NCBI RefSeq assembly: GCF_033115175.1
Contig: NC_084827.1
Location: forward strand, 62,929,201 to 62,993,200
Reading direction: 5' to 3'
From: Lepus europaeus
Lineage: Eukaryota > Chordata > Mammalia > Lagomorpha > Leporidae
DNA length: 64,000 nucleotides
The translations under genes were made by a program, and so were the position numbers. Positions within the stretch are counted from its first letter, which is position 1. Each line of letters starts with the position of its first letter. Shown here piece by piece: positions 33,455-43,984 of this stretch. Below the pieces are notes generated by a model. That model was given only the letters and a program-made list of their open reading frames with translations. It made no database searches and was not told the origin of the DNA.

Positions 33455-34080
33455 GCTGACGATGTGGTGGTGATGGTGATTAAGGTGGCGATGATGGTGA
33501 TGGTGATGATGATGGTAGTGATGATGCTGTTGGTGATGATGGTGGTAATAGTAGTGGTGATGATGGTGGCGATGATGAAGGTGGTGGTGATGATGATGGA
33601 AGTGGCAATGATGGTGATGGTGGTGATGAAGGTGGTGATGATGATGGTGGTGATGATGGTGATGATGGTGGTATTGGTGGTGGTGATGATGGTGATGATG
33701 AGGGTAGTGATGATGGTGATGGTGATGGCGATGATGATGATGGTGGGGGTGATGATGGTGGTGATGGTGGGGGTGGTGGTGATAATGAGGGTGCTGGTAA
33801 GGATGGTGGTGGTGATGGGGGTGGCAATGATGGTGATGGTGGTGATTATGGTGGTGGTGATGATGGTGATAGTGATGATGATGGTGGTGATGATGATGAG
33901 GGTGGTGGTGATGATGGTGGCAGTGAAGGTGATGAAGGTGATGACAGTGAGGATGATGATCATCATCACAATGACAATGAGATCCAGAGAAGGTGAAAAT
34001 GACAGTGGTGAAGGCATGGTGGCAGGAACGGCGATGACATAAATGTGCTGATGGACATGCTGATGATGAAGATGAGTCCA
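33455..34080. repeat. GATGGTGGT-rich low-complexity tract
   Basis: Irregular arrays of GATGATGGTGGTGATGATG. It occupies the same place in duplication copy B as the GAT-rich DNA at 1-1,160 in copy A but lacks the regular 37-bp unit. The 274- and 239-codon Ile/Thr- and His-rich frames across it are repeat artefacts. Confidence 0.9.
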
Positions 34081-34626
34081 GTACCATTGCCCGCCAGGAA
34101 AGCAGAGAAAGGCAGGAAACTGATGGAAGTGAGGGTGGAAATGGCACAGGACTCGGAGTGAGACCCACCTTTGCTCTACCACGTGTTTCCTACGTAGCCC
34201 TGGGGAAACCCATCACCCCCATGGCACCTGTGTCTTCTCTTTGTCAGCAGGGTTCCCGAGGATGAAACAATGGGCACTAGGGTGCCTGCACCCAGCGGTT
34301 ACCGGGTCAGTTCCCTGTGCTCCCCCCGCCACACAGGCTCACACCCCAGCCTGAGAGAGAGGGTCCAGGGGCTGGACTTTCCTCCTGCCACCTGATCAGG
34401 TGATGGGCCCAGTTGCTGAGGGACACTCTACTGCTGCCAGGAGACCAGGAGCCCCTGTTTCGATCTTCTACCACCTGGCTGCCGGCTGCCTGTGGGAGCC
34501 CCAGCCGCCACTGCTTTGCCTGCTGCCACTGCCTGGAACCCTGAGCCTCCATCTGACGCCACTGTGAGTAACTCCTCTGGGGGACACAGCCGCAGGGACT
34601 CCATATGCCCTAGGAAAGATGGCTTC
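34045..34626 (+). repeat. Segmental duplication copy B, left (direct) block
   Basis: Partner of 1,160-1,771; about 97-98% identical from 34,158, lower before it. Confidence 0.9.
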
Positions 34627-34639
34627 TTACTGACTGAAC

Positions 34640-34800
34640 CCACTTGAAACATCACCTAATGCAAGGCACTTGGTTCCCCACCTGCAACTCATTAGGTCAG
34701 CTTCAGGAAGAACCTGGTGTTTCTGTGAGATCACGAGCCCAAGGCTTGCATGCAGTGGGTGCTCTACGGCCTTTTTGCTGCAGGGAAGCCTCCTGGGCCA
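34640..34800 (+). repeat. Segmental duplication copy B, partner of the inverted block (first piece)
   Basis: Contains AGGTCAGCTTCAGGAAGAAC and CCTGGTGTTTCTGTGAGATC; its inverted match is 2,830-2,960. In copy A this piece joins directly to the 37,694 homologue. Confidence 0.82.
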
Positions 34801-36271
34801 GTCTGTCCTGTGGTTTGAATGTGTTTGTATCAAGATCGCCAAGTGATGCAGGTTATCCCCAGCTTCCTTGGTGGGGGGAGTGCAGGGATGCCCCAGCATC
34901 CTTGGGGCTTGAAGCGTCACCAGTGGCCAAGGTTCCACACCCACAGCGATGCTGAGTCTTGAGCCCATGCTGTGCACCTGCCCTGGGCAGCACACATGGC
35001 CTCACTCAGCACTGGTGGTACCGGCAGTGCTGTCCTCACCTGCAGTGAGAATGAGCTGGGGGGGGGGGCGGGGAAGAGCAGTGCAAGGCTGCAGCGCTGC
35101 AGCTGGGTGGGGGCAGCACCTCTCCTCTACACCCCACCCCAAGTAGCCAGCTCTGGGAGCCGAGGGTGGATTCCAGCTCCCTTTGCAGAGCTGGCTCCTG
35201 AGATCCCACACCTGGGCCAGTCTGCATTTGCCCGGGAAGGGCAGCCTGGGCAGTAGCACTTGGGTCCCATGAGACCCAACTGGGGCTCCCTGGGAGACAG
35301 CAGCCTCCCTTGGCTGCAAGACTGTTTTCTGTCCTTCAAGGTCATAAAATATCTCAGTGGAAGGCAGGCTCTGCATCACACAGCGCTGCTTCTTCCTGGG
35401 GGTCACACCCTTTCTGTTTCAGGGGAGCAGTGGCTCGTCACCCCTGTCACCGGCAATCAGAAGGGTTTAGCTCCAGCTACCTTTTTGCTGAGGGGTGGTC
35501 ATCATTAACCCATCTCCCTTTGCTGTAACCATGCGTCCAGAGACAGACAAGGGCCAGTGAGGGTAAAACTGACAGCCAGGGGCATCTGTGAGGCAGGGCA
35601 GTGGTGGGCAGCCAAGCCTCTGGCCCTCAGCTCTGTAATGTCCAGGGCACACCCCTGAGGGCTCCACTGCCTCTCCTGGGCCTTGGACCAGCTAGGTCTG
35701 TGAGGCAACCCACAGAGGTGCTGGGAAACCGGGCAGGGGGTGCAGCCCAGGCAGAGGGGACAGGCAGCAGGCTCTGCCTTCTGCTCTCCTTTTCTGGCTT
35801 TCTTGGGAGGGGGCAGTGCTGTTCAATAGGCAGCCTCAGAGACTTCACCCCCAATAGCACTGTGGCTCTGAAGGTGATTCCACAGACCTCAAGGGAGGGC
35901 CTGGTCCTGGGCTGGGTGGGCGAGGGGCTCTGTAGAGAGCAGGAGCCTTTGGCTGGCTCATGTGCGGATGGGAATGTCCAGTCTGGCCCCAACTCCCCGG
36001 CTTCTCCCAGGCCGTGAGTGCAGTGACGGCTCAGTCTCTCCTGACTTCATCCCAGCCACAGGGCCCCATGCACGGGCAGCAGGAAGAGCCAGGTAGCAAA
36101 GAGGTTGCCTCTTGGGGAACAGCAGCACCTGGTGGTGACTCCCAGCTCTCCAGGACTGATGCTTTGTCATCACCAGCCCTCGGTAAAGCCTGTGAGAAAC
36201 AAGCCCACCTGAGACCACCTACCCACCAAAGGAAGGACTCAGAAGCAAGAAGGAAGTAGAAAGCAAAGAGT
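34800..36271. other. Copy-B-specific intergenic DNA
   Basis: Sequence absent from copy A. It contains a G11CG4 run near 35,058. No supported gene: open frames up to 138 codons lack domains and start or splice context. Confidence 0.55.
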
Positions 36272-36616
36272 TTATTCTTTTTTTATTTTTTATTTATTTT
36301 TTGACAGGCAGAGTTAGACAGAGAGAGAGAGACAAAGTGAAAGGTCTTCCTTCCGTTGGTTCACCCCCCCAAATGGCTGCTACGGCTGGTGCGCTGCGCT
36401 GATCAGAAGCCAGGAGCCTGGCACTTCCTCCTGGTCTCCCATGCAGGTGCAGGGCCCAAGCACTTGGGCCATCCTCCACAGCACTCTTGAGCCACAGCAG
36501 AGAGCTAGACTGGAAGAGGAGCAACCGGGGCAGAATCTGGCGCCCCAACTTGGACTAGAACCCGGATGCTGGCGCCGCAGGTGGAGGATTAGCCTAGTGA
36601 GCCGCAGCGCCAGCCT
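36272..36616 (-). mobile_element. C-SINE (GACAGGCAG-tail subtype)
   Basis: Target duplication GCAAAGAGTTTA / GCAAGGAGTTTA. The only SINE between 32.2 and 41.2 kb. Confidence 0.92.
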
Positions 36617-37504
36617 AGCAAGGAGTTTACTGATACCCAGTCTCGAGAGCAGTGACCAGCCAGCCGGTGGAAGCAGGCACCACCCGCAGATGTCCAGCTA
36701 CTTCATGACTACCAGGTAGAGGTCCCTTCCCTCAGTTTCTCTTTGGCTGAGAAACTTGGGAGTTACAATCTCAATCCCACAAGGCACCTGGGGCAGGATG
36801 AGGGAGGGGTGGCAAGGGGAGGTGTTGCTGGGCAGATCTAGGACAGGGGATGGAGAGCTACATTCTACATTGTGATATCATCAATGCTCCAGGAACTGAG
36901 ACCCAAGAGCCCTGTGTACAGATGACAGAATTGATGTAAGGTACAAAGATAACAAGTGGTGCAGTTTGCAAAGCAAGCTCAATAATTGACCTACTTTGGG
37001 TTTACAACCCTCTATCCTACATGCTACTGAGGCCTGGTACCATGGCGACATTAAGGCTAAGTTAAGTCTCATGAAAATAGACCATGGTCATGTCTCATAG
37101 GGGTCAAATGATTGAAGCAACACCACAGAGCTAAGGGCCAGGGGAAGACTCAGATGTCCTCTGAAACCTATGGACAGGGCACCACTGCCCACTAAGAAAG
37201 AGAAACCAGGCAGCAGGTGTGCACCCCGTGCAGGCCAAGTCCCACTGTGATGGCCCACGTGGTGCAGGCACCACCCTCTGTGTTGAGTGCATGCAACATT
37301 CGGATCTGAGGTGGGGCCCCTCTGACCCCGTGTCTGATATTTCTGTGTTCCTTACACCCCTAGGCTGTTGTCTCTTCTCACGAAGACTCCTGTATGGTCT
37401 TTGTTTCAAGATATTGTATAGTGCAAGGGCCAGGGGTAGGTGCCAGAGCAGTGGTCCCCGGAGCTGTGGTAGGAGCAGCCCAGTGCAGAGGGACCCGAAG
37501 TCTC
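36617..37504. other. Copy-B-specific intergenic DNA
   Basis: Unique sequence, also missing from copy A. Nothing recognised. Confidence 0.5.
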
Positions 37505-37697
37505 AGAGTGGGTGGCAGGTGGGAAGGTTCACAGGGACTGAGGGAATGGCAGGTGGGAGGGCTCATGGGGGCTGAGTGAGTGGCAGGTGGGAGGGCTCAT
37601 GGGGGCTGAGTGAGTGGCAGGTGGGAGGGTTCATGGGGGCTGAGTGGCAGGTGGGAGGGTTCATGGGGGCTGAGTGGCAGGTGGGAGGCTCATGGGA
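37505..37697. repeat. 32-36-bp minisatellite
   Basis: About six tandem units of GGCAGGTGGGAGGGTTCATG plus GGGGCTGAGTG, two of them with an extra AGTG. It ends exactly where the copy A/copy B homology resumes, so it marks the junction. Confidence 0.92.
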
Positions 37698-37822
37698 TTG
37701 GTGTTTTCCTCCTGCTGTGCCCAGGGCTGAGTCTGTTCCCTGTGGATTTCTGCAGTGCTCTCACCAGGTCAGTGTGAATGGACTCCTATTTCACAGATAA
37801 GGAAAGTGGAGCACAGAGAGGC

Positions 37823-37856
<34 letters not shown>

Positions 37857-38335
37857 TGGTGGCTGGTGCAGCCACACAGGCCACAGCTGCAGAGAGAGCA
37901 GGTGCTCACCTGAGCCATGGCCCTCACCCTGCTATCCCCGGGCCCTGCACTGCACCCCAGTGCCCCCACCAGCTACAGTGCAGACAAAGCCCAGGTGTCC
38001 CAGCTGCCTGGGAGCCTGACCCCGCCCCTCCCTTCCCACCCTGCTCTTTCCCCTTAGTTCCTGGGAGGCTGCTGGCTGCCAGGTTCCTGCTTCCCAGTGG
38101 GACAGGGGCTCCCATCCTACAGGGTCCTACACCAGTCAGCAGAGAATGTGTGGTTGCCACTGAGTGGTCCCAAATGCAGCCTGTGTGGAGCATAGCACAC
38201 AGACACACACACCTTGGCTGGATCTGTGCCATGTGTTCCTTAAGGAAGCCCTCCCTCTGGGCCCCATCTCCTGAGCCTCAGCTGGCTCGAGGGTAGTCGG
38301 GCTCACAGTCCTGTGGTCCTAGTCCCCCTCCCCCG
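37694..38335 (+). repeat. Segmental duplication copy B, partner of the inverted block (second piece)
   Basis: Inverted match to 2,155-2,812. 37,696-38,063 is about 97-98% identical by eye; 38,090-38,335 is much lower. Confidence 0.88.
37822..37865. repeat. (GGGGT)n(GGT)n tract, quadruplex-prone
   Basis: Four GGGGT units then about seven GGT units. The homologous place in copy A (2,663-2,695) is C-rich with CCCCCCC runs, so this low-complexity patch has diverged in length and unit within an otherwise near-identical block. Confidence 0.9.
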
Positions 38336-38722
38336 CTTTCCTTCCCTTGGGGCTGCCTGGAACTCAGTCCCATGTGTGGGTGTGCACTGCACACCCCCTG
38401 CAAGCCAACCAGACAGGTGTGGGGACCCTCCTGGGGAGGCCAGTGACTGCTGAAGGGTGTGACCACGTGCACACACACAGCAATGGTAGCAAGGCACAGC
38501 CCCCAAGGCACACAAGCACAGGAATGCGGGAAGCCATGAGAGAAATGAACTTCACCTTGCTGCTTTCCTCTCTATTAAACAGCCCTTCCTAAGGCCGCCC
38601 CAGCCCAGCAGCTCTGCGAAGCAGTGGTGCCACTGTGACTCTGCAGGACAGTCCGCGCCCCCCCACCCCAGCTGATTCAGAACCAGCGACAGGTGACAAA
38701 GCTGCTGTTCCTGCCAGGAAGC

Positions 38723-39790
38723 ATGGTTGGTGAGCTGGCCACTACGACCTGGCTGGCTTCAATCCAGGTCATCAGTGGCTCACCGTGCACCCACTGTGCA
38801 GTGCGCAATGCTTCTCTGGATCTCAGAGAGCCTGGCTCAGTGCTTCGCTGGCTCTTCCTTCCCTCGAGCGTGCTGGCTTCGGCCACGCTGGCCCTGAGCC
38901 CCCTGCTGCTGGTGACCATCCTGCGGAGCCGGCAGCTGCGGCACAAGCCCCACTTCGTGCTGTTGGCCAACATCCTGCTCTCGGACCTGGCCTACGTGGT
39001 CCTCCACATGCTCATCTCTTCCAGCACCCTGGGTGGCTGGGAGCTGGGCCGCATCATCTGTGGTCTTCTCACGGATGCTGTCTTTGCTGCCTACACCAGC
39101 ACCATGCTGTCCTTCACAGCCACCGTGCTGCACACCTACCTGGCCGTCACTCGTCCTTTGCACTATCTCTCCTTCGTGTCCCGCGGGGCCGCGCAGAAAG
39201 CTGTGGCCTGCATCTGGCTGGTGGCTTACTGCTTCCCGGCGTTTCTCCTCTGGCTGGGCAAGCGGCAGGACGCCAGGATGGAGGAGCAAGGGGCCTCATG
39301 CCACCTACCACTGAGCCTGGGTACTCAGCAGGGCCGTGACGCCTTGGTGGCTGTGACCCACACCTGTATACTGTGCACCCTCTTCCTGTGCACAGCTCTC
39401 ATCACCTACTGCTTCTGGAAGATCTTCTCAGAGCTCAAGGCATCAGGCACCTGCGGCCAGGGCTGCTCCCGGGCCAGGGGCACCCTGCTCATCCATGTGG
39501 TGCTGATGGTGCTGTACGTTAGTGCAGGGCTGGTGTTCTCCTTGGACATCATGCTGACCAAGTACCAGCACATCGGAGCCAGCACGCACCTGTGGCTCCT
39601 GACCACCAACAGCCAGGTATTCATGATGCTTCCACGTGCCCTGCTCCCCTATCTGTACGTGCTCCGCTATCGTCAGCTGCTGGGCGTGGTCCGGGGCTAC
39701 TTCTCACCCGGGAGGCACGAGGACGTCTTTAGCATTTCCCGGAGCTGCCGGGGTCAGTCTGGCAGTCCGAGGTTACAAAGCACGTGTTAA
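38723..39790 (+). CDS. GPR148: GPR148, orphan rhodopsin-like GPCR, single exon
   Basis: The 355-residue receptor matches remembered human GPR148 (347 residues) over nearly its whole length: LPSSVLASATLALSPLLLVT, LANILLSDLAYVVLHMLISS, YLAVTRPLHYLSF, SRARGTLLIH, LRYRQLLGVVRG. The ATG at 38,723 aligns with the human start; the frame is open to 38,693 but without ATG. Seven segments: TM1 43-67, TM2 77-100, TM3 111-141, TM4 about 160-179, TM5 about 208-232, TM6 about 254-278, TM7 about 292-315. Cys113 and Cys193 can form the TM3-ECL2 disulfide; N29 is a sequon. Atypical: DRY is HTY (137-139), TM7 has LPYLY instead of NPxxY, TM1 lacks the class A Asn. The C-terminus runs about 16 residues past the human end. 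Ligand unknown. No disabling change. Confidence 0.95.
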   Translation: MVGELATTTWLASIQVISGSPCTHCAVRNASLDLREPGSVLRWLFLPSSVLASATLALSPLLLVTILRSRQLRHKPHFVLLANILLSDLAYVVLHMLISSSTLGGWELGRIICGLLTDAVFAAYTSTMLSFTATVLHTYLAVTRPLHYLSFVSRGAAQKAVACIWLVAYCFPAFLLWLGKRQDARMEEQGASCHLPLSLGTQQGRDALVAVTHTCILCTLFLCTALITYCFWKIFSELKASGTCGQGCSRARGTLLIHVVLMVLYVSAGLVFSLDIMLTKYQHIGASTHLWLLTTNSQVFMMLPRALLPYLYVLRYRQLLGVVRGYFSPGRHEDVFSISRSCRGQSGSPRLQSTC

Positions 39791-41169
39791 GCGCATGCAC
39801 CTCTGCGTCTGCCTGCCGTCAGCTCCCTAGGACTGCTACCTGTCATTGTGGACTTCGAAATGATCTCCTTGGATGGTTCCTGACATTTGGACAGTTTCTG
39901 AGTAGAGAAAGCTCGCTTCTAGAGACACTGGCATCCTACTTGAAAACCGGAGCGAGGCAGGTGGGGGTCTTAACCTGCACCCCGCTGGCTCCTTCCCCAA
40001 CCTCCATGACCACTGGGGAAGCATCGTTGCCGACACAGTAGGAGCCTGGGATGCAAGGGCGCAGATCTGCGGAATCTTCAGACCATGAGCCTCCCTCTGG
40101 GTGGAGAAGAGAAAGCCTAGGTATAGTGACAGCTGGGAGTGTCAGGGAGACAGCAGGCAAAGCTGGAACCCCGGAAGATGACTCTCTCAAAGGAAGATAA
40201 GTGGTAGCCGACCCTTACAGAAGGAGGCAGCAAGGAGCTTGCCTGGGTTAACATTGGTGCTGTGCGGAAGACGAAGAAAATCCTCCAGCGACTCCTCAAG
40301 TTCTGCCTTAGACTAGAGCAGGGTTTCAGACATTAGTAGAGGTTGGGACGTTTCTCCTGGGGGATCGGAGCTTCCAGATCGGGCCTCCGAGAATTTCCAC
40401 AGGAAAAGCCCCCACAGGGAGTGCATGGCACGCAATCGAAGCTTGCAGAACCGCGCAGGGAAATCCAACAGCAGAGAAGGGAGTGAGCAGAATCCATGAG
40501 AGAGCAACGTCATATCACAGCTCCTGGAATTCTCATACCCTGGGTGAACATAAAAATGCAATGATTCTATGAGCAGGAGATGATGCATTCTTTAATTTAA
40601 AAAAGAATTAAAGAGACCCTAAAAATAAAAATATATAATAACTAGAATTTCAAACTATGGATTGAATTTAATATAAACAGCATGATAGACACAAGTAGAG
40701 AGAGAATTTGTAATCTGGGAGACAAGTCCCACAGATTGCTTCAATGCAGCCCAAAGGGACGCAGACAAGAACAACATCCAAGAGGGATGTAGAGACCCTG
40801 AAGTCAGCACGGAAGGATGAAAAATCCATTCAGTTTGAGCACATGGCAGAGAAAAAGTGGAAAGGGAAATATTTGAAGACAGAACAGCTGACAAGTTTTC
40901 AGGACTGCTGAAGGAGGTCAAGGCTCAGATCCAAGAAACCCAAGTAATCACATGTGAAATAAAGGACAAGCAGCCCACCGGAAGCGTGTCACATGAACGC
41001 GCAGAAGACAAAAGGCAAGAGCGAGCAGGGATGTAAGTCCAGGTGAGAGCTGTCAAGTGGCAGCTGAGTTCTCCGAAACAGGAACACCTGCAGCATCCGG
41101 AAATCCACTGCCAGTGTGCCGACAGAGTAACCCTACTCACACTTCTTCCTCTTCCTCTCTTCTTCTTCT
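39791..41169. other. GPR148 3' flank and old LINE-1-like DNA
   Basis: 39,791-40,530 is unique with no clear polyadenylation signal for GPR148. From about 40,530 LINE-1-like sequence begins. Confidence 0.5.
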
Positions 41170-41504
41170 TTTCAAGATTTACTTACTTTACTTGAAAGTC
41201 AGAGTTACAGAGAGGCAGAGGTAGAGAGAGAAAGAGAGATAGAGTGGTCTTCCATCTGCTGGTTCACTCCCCAAATGGCCACAACAGCCAGAGCTGCGCC
41301 AATCCGAAGCCATGAGCCAGGAGCTTCCTCCAGGTCTCCCATGTGGGTGCAGGGACCCAAGGACTTGGGCCATCTTCTACTGCTTTCCCAGGCCATAGCA
41401 GAGAGCTGGATTGGAAGTGGAGCAGCTGGGACTAGAAATGGTGCCCATATGGGATGCTGACACTGCAGGCGGCGGTTTTACCTGCTATGCCATAGTGTTG
41501 CCCC
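41170..41504 (-). mobile_element. C-SINE
   Basis: Antisense; ends ATGCCATAGTGTTGCCCC; a (TC)n tract follows at 41,509-41,545. Confidence 0.9.
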
Positions 41505-41551
<47 letters not shown>

Positions 41552-41605
41552 AATATTTGCGTTGCTTTTTCTAGGATGACTAGAATTGCAGCAACATATG
41601 TGTAT

Positions 41606-41642
41606 TTTTAAAAATTTATTTGACAGGTAGAGTTATAGACAG

Positions 41643-41673
<31 letters not shown>

Positions 41674-41930
41674 GAAAGGTCTTCCTTTCACTGGTTCACT
41701 CCCCAAGTGGCCGCTATGGCTGGCGCTGCGCTGATCCGAAGCCAGGAGCTTCTTCCTGGTCTCCCCTGTGGGCACAGGGGCCCAAGCACTTGGGCCATCC
41801 TCCACTGCCCTCCCGGGCCACTGCAGAGAGCTGGACTGGAAGAGGAGCAGCTGGGACTAGAACCTGGCGCCCATATGGCATGCCGACTCCGCAGGTGGAG
41901 GATTAACCAAGTGAGCCACAGTGCCAGCCC
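41606..41930 (-). mobile_element. C-SINE (GACAGGTAG-tail subtype)
   Basis: Antisense; ends GAGCCACAGTGCCAGCCC. Confidence 0.9.
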
Positions 41931-42182
41931 TCCCCCCCACCCTTAATAGGAGAACAGTCTTCCCAGAGCACAAAATGAAGACCACGACAGGACTCTGAGG
42001 CTGGAAGACAATATTCCCCATGATACACATCAAAGAAACTTCAATGGATGTATTTTTAGCAGAAGGAAAATTATTCCAGATAAAGTTTGAGATGCATGAA
42101 AAAAAATCATGAGAAAACCACTGGAAAGGATGAGTGTAAGTCTGGGCAATCACTGTCTAGCTGATTGTATAAAAGTGATATG

Positions 42183-42520
42183 GGGTGGAGGGGGCGGCGC
42201 TGTGCCACCGCCTGCAGTGCCAGCATCCCATGTGGGTACCATTTCCAGTCCCAGCTGCTCCTCTTCTGATCCAGCTCTCTGCTATGGCCTGGGAAATCAG
42301 CAGAAGATGGCCCAAGTCCTTAGGCCCCTGCACCCATGTGGGAGACCTGGAAGAAGCTCCTGGTTCCTGACTTTGGATCAGCTCAGCTCTGGCTATTGTG
42401 GCCATTTGGGGAGTGAACCAGCAGATGGAAGACCTCTCTCTCCCTCCCTCCCTCTCTCTGTAATTCTGTCTTTCAAATAAATAAAAATAAATCCTTTTAA
42501 AAATAATAATAAAAAAAAAG
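42183..42520 (+). mobile_element. C-SINE, first of a tandem pair
   Basis: 5' portion shortened (GGGGCGGCGCTGTGCCACCG). AAAGTGATA precedes it and follows it. Confidence 0.9.
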
Positions 42521-42528
42521 TGATACAT

Positions 42529-42838
42529 GGGCCGGTGCTGTGATGTAGCAGGCTAAGCTTCCACCTATAGTGCTGGCATCCCATATGGGTACTGATTCAA
42601 GTCTTGGCTGCTCCTCTTCCAATTCCACTCCTTGCTAATGGCCTGGGAAAGCAGCAGAAAATGACCCAAATGCTTGGGCCCCTGCCACTCAGGTGGGAGA
42701 CCTGGAAGAAGCTCCTGGCTTCTGACTTCAGATGGGCCATTATGGCATTTTGGGAAGTAACCAGTGGATGAAGACCTCTCTCTCTCTCTCTGTAACTCTG
42801 CCTCTAAAATGGATAAATAAATAAGTCTTTAAAAAAAG
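42529..42838 (+). mobile_element. C-SINE, second of a tandem pair
   Basis: Starts right after the AAAGTGATA that follows the first copy and is itself followed by AAAGTGATA. Confidence 0.9.
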
Positions 42839-43205
42839 TGATACAAATTTCTAATTTGGTGATTCAGAGAAAAAGGGAAGAAGGTATTGTACAATAGTAG
42901 CAAATGTGTTGGAAAGGTATAATTATACTTGAACTATTTCCAAGTTCCAGTAGTCTTTAAACAAAGATAGATATATTAACCTAAGATTTGTTAAGCATGT
43001 ATGTTAAAATGTCTGAGGCAAACCACTAATGACTAGACAAAAAGAGGTGATTTTGTGAATAATCTAAGGAGCAAATAAAATCAGTAAAAAAAAAAAGTCA
43101 CCTGAAATAGGGTAAGAAAGATAAAAAACAATATAGAAAAATCAGGCCAAATAAAAAGCATAGAATAATATGATAGAATCTAAAGTGCAAATTTAAATAC
43201 AGTTG

Positions 43206-43545
43206 GGGGCCAGCGTTGTGGCGTAACATATAAAGCTACCTCCTTGGTGCTGGCATCCCATATGGATGACAGTTCTACTCCTGGCTGCTCCACTTCCAAT
43301 TCTGCTCCCTGCTAATGGCCTGGGAAAGCAGCAGAAAATGGCCCAAGTGTTTGCGCTCTTATACCCATGCAGGAGACCTGGATGAAGCTCCTGGTTCCTG
43401 GTTTTGGCCTGGCCCAGCTCTAGCTGTTGTGGCCATCTCGAGTGTGAACCAGCAGATGGAAGATCTCTTTCTGTATCTGTTTTTCCCTCTCTCTGTAACT
43501 CTGACTTTCAAATCCATCAATAAAACTTAAAAATTTAAACACAAT
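43206..43545 (+). mobile_element. C-SINE, moderately diverged
   Basis: GGGGGCCAGCGTTGTGGCGT to AATCCATCAATAAAAC. Confidence 0.88.
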
Positions 43546-43691
43546 AAAAACAGTAAATTTAAATGTACTAAAATATGATGGTGGGAAGAAAAATATTGCC
43601 AATTCTCTTTTAAATCAGATGTGTATCATTTATAAGAAATTGTCCTAAACAAATGCCAGAGAATGATTGGAAGTAAGAAAATCAACTAGAA

Positions 43692-43980
43692 AACAGTAGC
43701 ACAGTGGGTTAAGTCCTGCTTGCAACCCAGGGATCCCATTTCAGAGTGCAAGTTTGAGTCCTGGCTGCCTTGTTTCTGATCCAGCTTCCTGCTAGTGTAC
43801 CTGGAAAGACAGTGGATGATGGCTAGAGCACTCAGGCCATGTAGGGGACCCAGATGGAGTTCCTGGCTCATGGCTTTGGCCTGACCCAACCCTGCATGTG
43901 GTGGGCATTTGGGGAGTGAGCCAACAGATGGATCATCTTTCTCTCTTTCTTTTTTTCCCCTCTCTGACTTTCAAAAAGGA
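43692..43980 (+). mobile_element. Old C-SINE
   Basis: GTAGCACAGTGGGTTAAGTC to CTCTCTGACTTTC with many differences from consensus. Confidence 0.78.
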
Positions 43981-43984
43981 AGTC

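Larger units (their letters stand above)
40530..43690 (+). mobile_element. Old LINE-1-like fragments, plus strand
   Basis: ATATATAATAACTAGAATTT, GGAGACAAGTCCCACAGATT, GCAGAAGGAAAATTATTCCA and AAGGAGCAAATAAAATCAGT resemble the LINE-1 ORF1-to-ORF2 region. Pieces: 40,530-41,169, 41,960-42,182, 42,839-43,205, 43,546-43,691. Very diverged. Confidence 0.5.

Noticed and set aside
33358-34182. Open frames of 274, 239 and 192 codons (Ile/Thr, His or Met/Val-rich)
   Set aside because: All are frames through the GATGGTGGT tract; no domain, no splice context.
37576-37800. Repetitive Trp/Gly frame (WQVGGFMGAE repeats)
   Set aside because: Product of the 32-36-bp minisatellite.
38693-38722. Ten-residue N-terminal extension of GPR148
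   Set aside because: Begins at GTG, not ATG; the ATG at 38,723 aligns with the human start.
38785-39339. 184- and 150-codon frames overlapping GPR148 in other frames
   Set aside because: Shadows of the GPR148 coding sequence.
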